Positions 33,157 through 38,510 of a stretch of DNA of 38,510 bases are shown one piece after another; within the stretch, counting starts at the first letter, position 1; every line of letters starts with the position of its first letter. The notes beneath the pieces were generated by a model. It was not told where the DNA came from. It did no database searches and saw only the letters and a list, made by a program, of their open reading frames with translations. The stretch lies in the NCBI GenBank assembly GCA_023411405.1, contig JAEYOU010000350.1, positions 1-38,510 of the forward strand, written 5' to 3'. Source of the stretch: Pseudomonadota bacterium. Its GTDB lineage: Bacteria; Myxococcota; Myxococcia; Myxococcales; Anaeromyxobacteraceae. The position numbers and the translations under genes were made by a program.

Positions 33157-34506
33157 ATGAAGGTCCTCCTCCTCAACCAGTTCTTCCATCCGGACCTCGC
33201 CGCGACGGCCCAGCTCGCGACGGACCTCGCGGAGGATCTCGTGGAGGCCGGGTTCGAGGTCACGGCGCTCGCCGCCCGCGGGGCTTACATGGGCGGTGGC
33301 CGGCTCGCGGCCACGGAGACCTACCGCGGCATCCGCATCGAGCGCGTGCGCTGCACCTCGCTCGGGAAGGCCTCCATCGGCCGTCGGCTCCTCGACTACG
33401 GCTCCTTCTTCGCGGCGGCGATGGCGCGGGTGCTGACGGGACCGCGGCACGACGTGGTGGTGGCGATGTCGACGCCGCCGCTCGTGGCTGCGATCGCGGC
33501 GCTCGCGAGGAGCGGCCCGCGACCGCTCGCCCTTCGACAGGCTCAGGGCGAGCGGACTGGAGCGGACTGGCGGAGCTCGGCGGGACAGGCTCAGGGCGAG
33601 CGGACGGGAGCGGACTGGCGGAGCTCGGCAGGACAGGCTCAGGGCGAGCGGACGGGAGCGGAGCCGCGGAGCAGGACAGGCACCCGCTTCGTCTACTGGC
33701 TCCAGGACGTCTACCCGGAGCTCGCGGTGGAGTTCGGCCTGTTCGGTGAACGTTCCCTGGCGGCGCGTCTCTTCAACGCGGCTTCCCGGTGGACGCTGCG
33801 TCGCGCGGACGCGGTCGTGGTCCTCGGGGACGCCATGGGCGAACGTGTCCGCGCGAAGGGCGTCTCTGCTGCGCGGGTCCACGTCCTCCCGAACTGGGCC
33901 GACGGCGCGGCGGTGTGCCCGGCGCCGGGCGAGGCCGACGAGTTCCTGCGCGCGAACGGCCTTCAGGGCAAACGGGTCGTGCTCTACTCGGGGAACATGG
34001 GGCGCGCCCACGATCTCTCGACCATCCTCGCAGCGGCGCGCCTCCTCCGGAGTCGACGGGAGATCGCCTTCGTCTTCGTGGGAGACGGCGCGAAGCGAGG
34101 CGAGATCGAGGCGGCGGCGCGGGAGCTTCCCTCGATCCACCTCCTCCCCTACCAACCGCGCGAACGGCTCGCCGCCTCGCTCTCCGCGGGCGAGGTGCAC
34201 CTGGTCACGCAGGAGCCGTTCACGGTCGGTCTGGTCGAGCCGAGCAAGCTCTACGGGGCCATGGCGGCGGGTAGGCCCGTGCTGTACATCGGCCCACCCG
34301 AGACCGAGGCGGCGCGCACGGTCGAGCGCGAGGGCATCGGCGCGGTGTTCTCGAACGGCGACGCAGCGGGGGCAGCGGCAGCCATCGATGCCCTGCTGGC
34401 GCGGTCCGCGGAGTTCGGCGCCCGCGCCCGCACCGCGTTCCTCGCGCGCTACGATCGGCGCCTGCGCACTGCCCAGTTCGCGGGCCTTCTCCGCTCGGTA
34501 AGCTGA
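33157..34506 (+). CDS. WcaI-like glycosyltransferase (GT4) with in-frame repeat insertion
   Basis: The 449-residue protein has an N-domain MKVLLLNQFFHPDLAATAQLATDLAEDLVEAGFEVTALAARGAY, RLLDYGSFFAAAMARVL, and VVVAMSTPPLVAAIAALA. The conserved FVYWLQDVYPELAVEFGL should follow after a short loop. Instead about 60 residues intervene (~117-175), including three 16-residue units QAQGERTGADWRSSAG (third copy divergent) encoded by a REP-like palindrome and tandem repeats. The C-domain is intact: VHVLPNWADG, VVLYSGNMGRAHDLSTILAAARLL, IAFVFVGDGAKRGEIEAAA, VEPSKLYGAMAAGRPVLYIGPPETEAA. Relatives are typically near 390-410 residues, so the extra length is explained by the insertion. The frame stays open, so the enzyme may still work with the repeat as a surface loop between beta strands. 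Confidence 0.88.
   Translation: MKVLLLNQFFHPDLAATAQLATDLAEDLVEAGFEVTALAARGAYMGGGRLAATETYRGIRIERVRCTSLGKASIGRRLLDYGSFFAAAMARVLTGPRHDVVVAMSTPPLVAAIAALARSGPRPLALRQAQGERTGADWRSSAGQAQGERTGADWRSSAGQAQGERTGAEPRSRTGTRFVYWLQDVYPELAVEFGLFGERSLAARLFNAASRWTLRRADAVVVLGDAMGERVRAKGVSAARVHVLPNWADGAAVCPAPGEADEFLRANGLQGKRVVLYSGNMGRAHDLSTILAAARLLRSRREIAFVFVGDGAKRGEIEAAARELPSIHLLPYQPRERLAASLSAGEVHLVTQEPFTVGLVEPSKLYGAMAAGRPVLYIGPPETEAARTVEREGIGAVFSNGDAAGAAAAIDALLARSAEFGARARTAFLARYDRRLRTAQFAGLLRSVS
33523..33555 (+). repeat. REP-like palindrome inside a coding sequence
   Basis: The 11-nt arms CCGCTCGCCCT and AGGGCGAGCGG flank the core TCGACAGGCTC, identical in design to the intergenic copies. It is translated in frame within the WcaI-like glycosyltransferase as PLALRQAQGER and introduces no stop. 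Confidence 0.92.
33538..33681 (+). repeat. 48-bp tandem repeat, three copies, in frame
   Basis: The unit starts CAGGCTCAGGGCGAGCGGAC and recurs at 33538, 33586 and 33634, each 48 nt long (16 codons). Copies one and two are nearly identical; copy three diverges in its second half. Each begins with the core and right arm of the REP palindrome, so the array arose by tandem duplication that started in the REP element. The period is a multiple of three, which preserves the frame. Confidence 0.9.
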
Positions 34507-34600
34507 GATTTGCTCCCGGTGTGGGTACGCCAGCGGTGAAGCTGTCGTGCCCGAGCGCACATCAGTGACCTTGACTCCGTCCGGCGGTCTGCGAGAGTCG

Positions 34601-34617
34601 TGGGATCACGCCTTGCA
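34601..34617 (+). promoter_or_regulatory. Candidate sigma-54 (-24/-12) promoter upstream of wecA
   Basis: GG at 34603-34604 and GC at 34615-34616 are separated by exactly 10 nt, and the -12 half reads TTGCA, the consensus. The -24 half (TGGGATC) is poor compared with TGGCACG. It lies about 125 nt before the ATG. The gap 34507-34739 holds no gene I can support. Chance matches of this quality are common. Confidence 0.22.
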
Positions 34618-34739
34618 GTATGCGGCGTTCGACCTCGGGGGAGGGGCAACATGCAGGTGGCACCGGGCATCCGTCGTCACGCCGGCGCGCCTGAACCATC
34701 GACCCGGGGTGAAGCAACACCTGGGTCAGGACGGCCAGC

Positions 34740-36212
34740 ATGAGGACAGCTGGTGTTGCGTTCGTGACCGCGACGGCCGCGGCGGCGGTGCTGACGCCCG
34801 TCGTCCGGGGGTTGGCGCGGCGCTGGGGCCTGTACGATCACGCGCTCAGCTCGCGCAAGCTCCACGGCAAGCCGGTGCCGCGGCTGGGCGGCGTCGCCAT
34901 CGTCGTCGCGTTCTTCGTCCCGATCGTGGCGCTCTACTTCGTGGACAGCGAGGTGGGCGGCCAGCTCTGGGGGCAGCCGCGGCAGGCGATGGGCCTGTTC
35001 ATCGGCGGCGGGATCATCGCCGCCCTGGGGATCGTGGACGATCTCCGGGGCACGGGGGCGCGCTCCAAGTTCCTCGTCCAGTTCGGCGTCGGCGCGCTCA
35101 TGTACGCCTTCGGGTTCCGGATCGGGGAGATCGCGAACCCGTTCGGCGATCCGTTCGTGCTCGGCGTCTTCTCGCTGCCGTTCACGATGCTCTGGATCGC
35201 GGGCGTCGTGAACGCGATGAACCTCATCGACGGGCTCGACGGGCTCGCCGGCGGGGTGGCGCTCATCGCGGTCGCGAGCACGTTCGCGGTGGCGGTGCTC
35301 CGGGTCGAGCCGCTCATGATGCTCTTCACCGCGGCGCTGGCGGGCGCGGTGCTCGGCTTCCTCTTCTACAACTTCAACCCGGCGACCATCTTCATGGGTG
35401 ACACGGGGTCCATGTTCCTGGGGTTCGTCCTCGCGACGACGGCGATCCAGACGAACCAGAAGCACTCGACGGCGGTGGCGCTCGTCGTCCCCATCGTCGC
35501 CCTGGGCCTCCCCATCGCCGACACGCTCCTCGCCATCCTGCGCCGCGCGGTGCGCGGCGCGCCGCTCTTCTCGGCGGACCGGGGGCACATCCACCACCGG
35601 CTGCTCGGGCTCGGCCTCTCGCACCGGCAGGCGGTGCTGGTGCTCTACGCCGGGTGCGCCGCCCTCGGCGGCGTCGCGGTGGCGCTCCGGTTCGCGACCC
35701 CGCGCCAGGCGCACTGGGTCCTCGCGGCGCTGGTCGCCGCGGCGGTCCTGGCCCTGTGGAAGCTCGGCTACCTGCGCTGGAGCAGCGCGGAGCGCATCTT
35801 CCAGGAGCGCCGGCGCAACTCCGAGATGCGCGGCGCGGTCCGCCGGGTGGCGACGGTCCTCCGCACGGCGCAGACGAAGCACGAGATCCTCTCCGCGCTC
35901 AACCTCGGCGCCCAGGCGGTGGGCGCCTCGCGGGCCGCGCTCCGCGACGCCGATCGGGCGGAGGCCGCGGCGCACGGGTTCGACGGCGGCGAGGCCGCGA
36001 TCGAGGAGAAGGTGATCGGGCGGTTCAGCCTCATGGGCGAGCGGCCGGGCGCGAAGAGCCTCGTCCTCACCTGGGACGACGGGCGCTCGGAGGTGGACCG
36101 GGACACGGAGCTCGCGGTGGAGACGCTCTGCGAGCACCTGTCGGCGGCGCTCGATCGCGTGGCGGTCAGCGAGACGCTGCGGATCCCGATGCAGCCGACG
36201 GGCTCGGCGTAG
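34740..36212 (+). CDS. wecA: WecA/MraY-family polyprenyl-phosphate sugar-1-phosphate transferase with extra C-terminal domain
   Basis: This is the initiating enzyme, which transfers a sugar-1-phosphate (usually GlcNAc-1-P in WecA) from a UDP sugar to undecaprenyl phosphate in the inner membrane. It has 490 residues. Residues 1-345 are polytopic with all family motifs: LSSRKLHGKPVPRLGG (37-51), IVDDLRG with Asp100-Asp101, NLIDGLDGLAGG (161-172), FMGDTGSMFLG with Asp221, and RGHIHHRLL with His283/285/286. Residues ~350-490 form a soluble tail (ERIFQERRRNSEMRGAVRRVATVLRTAQTKHEILSALNLGAQAVGASRAALRDADRA ... TELAVETLCEHLSAALDRVAVSETL) with a GAF-like look, absent from ordinary WecA. The start ATG 34740 has CAGGA upstream. 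It is separated from the glycosyltransferase operon by 233 nt. Confidence 0.93.
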   Translation: MRTAGVAFVTATAAAAVLTPVVRGLARRWGLYDHALSSRKLHGKPVPRLGGVAIVVAFFVPIVALYFVDSEVGGQLWGQPRQAMGLFIGGGIIAALGIVDDLRGTGARSKFLVQFGVGALMYAFGFRIGEIANPFGDPFVLGVFSLPFTMLWIAGVVNAMNLIDGLDGLAGGVALIAVASTFAVAVLRVEPLMMLFTAALAGAVLGFLFYNFNPATIFMGDTGSMFLGFVLATTAIQTNQKHSTAVALVVPIVALGLPIADTLLAILRRAVRGAPLFSADRGHIHHRLLGLGLSHRQAVLVLYAGCAALGGVAVALRFATPRQAHWVLAALVAAAVLALWKLGYLRWSSAERIFQERRRNSEMRGAVRRVATVLRTAQTKHEILSALNLGAQAVGASRAALRDADRAEAAAHGFDGGEAAIEEKVIGRFSLMGERPGAKSLVLTWDDGRSEVDRDTELAVETLCEHLSAALDRVAVSETLRIPMQPTGSA

Positions 36213-36227
36213 AGGCTGATCCCGTCA

Positions 36228-36299
36228 CCGCTCGTGCTTCGTCCTTCGACTCCGGCCCCGCTTCGCGGGGCCTACGCTCAGGAGGCTCAGCACGAGCGG
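36228..36299. repeat. REP-like palindrome with nested hairpin, 72 bp
   Basis: The outer arms CCGCTCGTGCT (36228-36238) and AGCACGAGCGG (36289-36299) are perfect complements. The inner hairpin GGCCCCGC/GCGGGGCC closes on TTC. It is a longer relative of the element at 33042-33093. It lies 16 nt after the wecA stop, in the gap between convergent genes. Confidence 0.85.
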
Positions 36300-36331
36300 C
36301 CCATCGGGAGCGCGGGTACGGGCTCCGATCA

Positions 36332-36364
36332 CCGCTCACCCTTCGACAGGCTCAGGGTGAGCGG
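36332..36364. terminator. REP-like palindrome at a convergent gene junction, probable bidirectional terminator
   Basis: The 11-nt arms CCGCTCACCCT and AGGGTGAGCGG surround TCGACAGGCTC. It lies between wecA and the convergent small secreted-protein gene, 11 nt before the latter's stop. Together with the 72-bp element it can form strong hairpins in either transcript. No U-tract follows, so termination is inferred from position. Confidence 0.55.
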
Positions 36365-36374
36365 CCGGTCTCCT

Positions 36375-36818
36375 CTACCGCGCGTCGGGCCAGACGATCA
36401 CGGTCAGGAAGAACGCGCTGCCGTCCTTCTCGCCGCTCACCTGGTGCACGATCCGCTGGCCGCGCTCGACGGTCAGCTTGTTGTGCGTCTTGTGGTTGAG
36501 GAGCGTGACGAGGAACGTGACCCTGTTCGGCCCCTCGTCCTTGAGCTGGAGCGAGACGTCGTCGCCGTCGGGGAGCTTGAAGAACTCGATCTTCCCCTTC
36601 GCCATCGTCCGCTTCTCGTCCGTCTCCTGCGTCCACTGGACGTAGGCGAGCGCGGAGAGCTGCTTCTTGAGCACGAGCAGCGAGTCGTCCATCTTCGCGG
36701 GCCCGCTCTTCGAGCCCTTGATGATCCGGATGTGGACCGGCACGTCCGCGCGCGCGGCGGCGGGAGCGGAAACGATTCCGATGGCGAGGGCACAGGCGAA
36801 GGCGATCCGGCGGGTCAT
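36375..36818 (-). CDS. Small secreted hypothetical protein
   Basis: The 147-residue protein has a clear signal peptide: MTRRIAFACALAIGIVSAPAAARA, with cleavage likely before DVPVHIRII. The mature part is about 123 residues, with alternating beta-like segments (MAKGKIEFFKLPDGDDVSLQLKDEGPNRVTFLVTLLNHKTHNKLTVERGQRIVHQVS ... GSAFFLTVIVWPDAR). I recognise no family. It lies 30 nt after the anti-sigma gene on the same strand and should be the last gene of the sigma operon. It may therefore be a periplasmic target or signal partner of that system, which is inference from position only. The ATG 36818 fits the signal peptide. Confidence 0.75.
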   Translation of the reverse strand: MTRRIAFACALAIGIVSAPAAARADVPVHIRIIKGSKSGPAKMDDSLLVLKKQLSALAYVQWTQETDEKRTMAKGKIEFFKLPDGDDVSLQLKDEGPNRVTFLVTLLNHKTHNKLTVERGQRIVHQVSGEKDGSAFFLTVIVWPDAR

Positions 36819-36848
36819 GTCGAACCAGGCCTCCTGGGCGGGCGCGGG

Positions 36849-37343
36849 CTACGAACCTTTGTCGTCTTCGAGCGCGATCAGCACGATGGGACCGTCCGGC
36901 GTCTGGATGACGGTGCTCCCGCTGCCGGACAGCTCGATCTCCATCGAGAGGAGCCGCTCGGGCTCCGTGACGACGTGCTCGCCACGGTACATGAAGCTCC
37001 CGACGGCCGCCAGAACGGCGGCGGCGACCAGGGCGGGGACGGCGATCCTCCACCGCTCCCGCAGGGAGTCGAGCAGCGACCGGCGGTCCGTGCGCTGGGA
37101 CGCGCGCGGCGATCGGTGCCCGACCCGGGCCATGACCTGGTCCACGAACGGCGCGAAGTCCCGCGCGTTGGCCCGGGCGAGGAGCGCCTCGGCCACGAGG
37201 CCGTCGGTGACCGCGAAGCTCGCGGAGAGGGCGCGGCAGGAGGCACAGGTCTCGAGGTGCGCCGCGAGCGCGCGCGCGTCCTCGGCGGGCAGCTCGCCCG
37301 GCCGGGACCCGATCATCGGCGCGATGCGGACACAGGACGTCAT
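36849..37343 (-). CDS. Membrane-anchored anti-sigma factor with zinc-finger-like N-terminus
   Basis: The 164-residue protein has an N-terminal ZAS-like motif: LAAHLETCASCRALSASF shows the His-x3-Cys-x2-Cys pattern that binds zinc and the sigma factor in many anti-sigma proteins. A single transmembrane helix lies near 98-116 (IAVPALVAAAVLAAVGSFMY). The C-terminal ~45 residues are presumably periplasmic and acidic (SMEIELSGSGSTVIQTPDGPIVLIALEDDKGS). It should hold the sigma factor encoded 3 nt upstream until a surface signal arrives. The 3-nt spacing implies translational coupling. Its target regulon may include the polysaccharide genes, but nothing in the sequence proves that. Confidence 0.85.
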   Translation of the reverse strand: MTSCVRIAPMIGSRPGELPAEDARALAAHLETCASCRALSASFAVTDGLVAEALLARANARDFAPFVDQVMARVGHRSPRASQRTDRRSLLDSLRERWRIAVPALVAAAVLAAVGSFMYRGEHVVTEPERLLSMEIELSGSGSTVIQTPDGPIVLIALEDDKGS

Positions 37344-37346
37344 CTC

Positions 37347-37991
37347 CTACTCCTCGACCTTTCCTTCGGTGGTGCGTCGTTCGAGCTCGGCGCCGGCCGG
37401 GGCGCGGTGGGGCACCCCCGCGTACCCGCGGAGCGCCGCCTGCATCTTCTTCCGCGCGTGAAACAGGCGGCTCATCACCGTCCCCTTGTGGATCCCGAGC
37501 CGGACCGCGAGCTCCTCGTAGGAGAGGCCCTCGATTTCCCGGAGCACCAGGATCGTGCGGTGCTTCTCGGGCAGCGTGGCGAGCGCCGCCTCCATCTTCG
37601 CCGCGAGCTCGTGGCGGAGCAGCGTCTCGCGCGGATCGCTGCCGAGCGAGGTCGAGAGGATGCCCTCCCCCGCGTCCTCGAGATCGGCCTCCTGCACGTC
37701 GTCGACCTGGTCGCGCTGGGTGACCCGCTCCTTGCGGACGTTGTCGATCGCCACGTGCGTCGCGATCCGGAAGACCCACGTGCCGAACGCCGACTCGCCC
37801 TTGAAGCCGTCGAGGCCTCGGTGGACGCGCACGAAGACGTCCTGGGCGACGTCCCAGGCCAGATCCGCGTCCTTCACGATGCCCAGCGCCAAGGCGTAGA
37901 CCTTCCTCTGGTAGCGGACGACCAGCGCGCGGAACCCCTCCGCGTCGCCCGACCTCGCCCGCTGCACGAGGGCGAGGTCCTCGTCTTCCAC
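37347..37991 (-). CDS. ECF-type RNA polymerase sigma factor (RpoE-like)
   Basis: The protein is 214 residues from GTG 37991 (VEDEDLALVQRARSGDAEGFRALV); GTG 38024 is an alternative that adds 11 residues, and a longer frame to 38210 is probably not used. Region 2 is YQRKVYALALGIVKDADLAWDVAQDVFVRVHRGLDGFKGESAFGTWVFRIATHVAIDNVRKER. Region 4 is LATLPEKHRTILVLREIEGLSYEELAVRLGIHKGTVMSRLFHARKKM, with the helix-turn-helix that reads the -35 box. Between them is an acidic linker (DDVQEADLEDAGEGI). It heads a three-gene operon with its anti-sigma factor and a secreted protein. Such operons are often autoregulated, and the 260-nt divergent region upstream is the place to look. Confidence 0.92.
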   Translation of the reverse strand: MEDEDLALVQRARSGDAEGFRALVVRYQRKVYALALGIVKDADLAWDVAQDVFVRVHRGLDGFKGESAFGTWVFRIATHVAIDNVRKERVTQRDQVDDVQEADLEDAGEGILSTSLGSDPRETLLRHELAAKMEAALATLPEKHRTILVLREIEGLSYEELAVRLGIHKGTVMSRLFHARKKMQAALRGYAGVPHRAPAGAELERRTTEGKVEE

Positions 37992-38170
37992 CGTCGAGAC
38001 GTCCTGTCGGGTCCGGAAATTCACGCAGGTAGTGCGCCAAGGTAGCACGCCCCGTGCGTTTCCCGGAGGGGCGGCGCGACCCCCGGGATGCCCCAGGGGC
38101 GTCGCCCGGCAAGCGGCGCGCCAAACGCCCACCGGCCTCGAGGGACCCGTAGGGGGTGGAGCGGATCGAG

Positions 38171-38193
38171 CCTGGTCCTGGACCTGGACCAGG
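38171..38193. repeat. Inverted repeat in the divergent sigma-factor/SDR promoter region
   Basis: CCTGGTCC (38171-38178) and GGACCAGG (38186-38193) are exact complements around TGGACCT. It sits in the gap 37992-38251 between the minus-strand sigma gene and the plus-strand reductase gene, about 58 nt before the latter's GTG. It could be an operator or a short hairpin. Otherwise I see nothing in this gap; the local sequence is rich in CCTGG words, which makes chance symmetry likely. Confidence 0.3.
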
Positions 38194-38251
38194 GCCGGCT
38201 CCTGGATCAAGGTCCTAGCACCATGAACCGGCAGCCGAACGGGGTGCGGGC

Positions 38252-38510
38252 GTGAGAGTCGCGGTCACCGGCGCGAACGGGCTCCTCGGCGGCGAGGCGG
38301 TGGCCCAGCTCCTCGCGGCCCCCGAGGCCCACGCGGTGCTCGCGATCGGGCGGGGCAAGAGCCGGCTCCCGGCGGACGCGTACCGGTGGGCCTCCGCCGA
38401 CCTCGCCCACGCCGGCGAGACCGCGGCCGCGCTCCTCGCGTTCCGGCCGGACGCCGTGCTCCACGCGGGGGCGCTCACCGACGTCGACGCCTGCGAGGCC
38501 GATCCGGATC
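38252..38510 (+). CDS. RmlD-like NAD(P)-dependent sugar reductase (N-terminal part, runs off right edge)
   Basis: Eighty-six codons are open from GTG 38252 to the edge: VRVAVTGANGLLGGEAVAQLLAAP with a Rossmann GxxGxxG motif. PDAVLHAGALTDVDACEADP follows, matching the VINAAAYTxVDxAE block of dTDP-4-dehydrorhamnose reductases (RmlD). That family makes dTDP-L-rhamnose in the cytoplasm, but other sugar reductases share the pattern. A G-rich segment (GGGGTGCGGGC) just before the GTG may serve as ribosome site. It is transcribed divergently from the sigma factor gene and may begin another sugar-nucleotide operon beyond the window. Confidence 0.8.
   Translation, partial: MRVAVTGANGLLGGEAVAQLLAAPEAHAVLAIGRGKSRLPADAYRWASADLAHAGETAAALLAFRPDAVLHAGALTDVDACEADPD

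Noticed and set aside
38223..38255. Ten-codon ORF before the RmlD-like gene as a leader peptide
   Set aside because: Although it overlaps the GTG start (GTGA), it shows no attenuator pattern and is too short to support.
1..38510. Transposase, integrase, tRNA or rRNA genes
   Set aside because: None was recognised; the REP elements come without a RAYT-type transposase in this window.

Overview
This is a 38.5 kb window of very GC-rich bacterial chromosome. It is almost entirely a surface-polysaccharide (O-antigen/exopolysaccharide) biosynthesis locus, next to a two-partner-secretion (TPS) adhesin locus on the left and an ECF sigma/anti-sigma operon on the right. The base composition, long genes with strong GC3 bias, Gram-negative outer-membrane genes (TpsB-type transporter, WecA/Wzx/Wzy/Wzc, O-antigen-ligase-like protein) and abundant REP-like palindromes suggest a Gram-negative, high-GC proteobacterium or myxobacterium (Anaeromyxobacter-like Myxococcota is my best guess). 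No rRNA or housekeeping marker confirms this.

Layout. (1) 1-5068, minus strand: a tpsB-tpsA pair. The FHA/CdiA-like exoprotein runs off the left edge, and the tpsB transporter gene is frameshifted. (2) 5.2-11.3 kb, minus strand: nucleotide-sugar genes gmd (GDP-mannose 4,6-dehydratase, interrupted by a 343-residue intein), fcl (GDP-L-fucose synthase) and uxs (UDP-glucuronate decarboxylase), a small degenerate ORF, and a GT2-methyltransferase fusion. (3) 11.4-14.8 kb: a possible truncated gene, a glycosyltransferase and a methyltransferase on the plus strand, facing a GT4 gene on the minus strand. (4) 15.1-18.1 kb, plus: a tightly overlapping three-gene operon for a UDP-N-acetyl-6-deoxy-L-hexosamine (UDP-L-QuiNAc or UDP-L-FucNAc). 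(5) 18.2-21.4 kb, minus: a methyltransferase and an O-antigen-ligase-like membrane protein with a TPR tail. (6) 21.5-34.5 kb, plus: BY-kinase chain-length regulator (Wzc-like), Wzx flippase, Wzy polymerase, six glycosyltransferases and a WcaF-like acetyltransferase. (7) 34.7-36.2 kb, plus: WecA/MraY-type initiating transferase with an extra C-terminal soluble domain. (8) 36.4-38.0 kb, minus: ECF sigma factor, membrane anti-sigma factor and a small secreted protein. (9) The start of an RmlD-like reductase runs off the right edge.

Functionally the genes form a nearly complete Wzx/Wzy-type pathway. WecA primes the lipid carrier. Nine glycosyltransferases build a repeat unit that probably contains fucose, xylose (or another UXS product) and an N-acetylated 6-deoxy-L-hexosamine, with methyl and acetyl decoration. 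Wzx flips the unit, Wzy polymerises it, Wzc sets chain length and the ligase-like protein may transfer it.

The most striking features are the intein inside gmd, which sits at the conserved substrate-binding motif and keeps both splicing and LAGLIDADG endonuclease motifs; the REP-like palindrome pairs that bracket precisely that gene; and a REP-like palindrome plus 48-bp tandem repeats that have entered a glycosyltransferase gene in frame and added about 50-60 residues to it.
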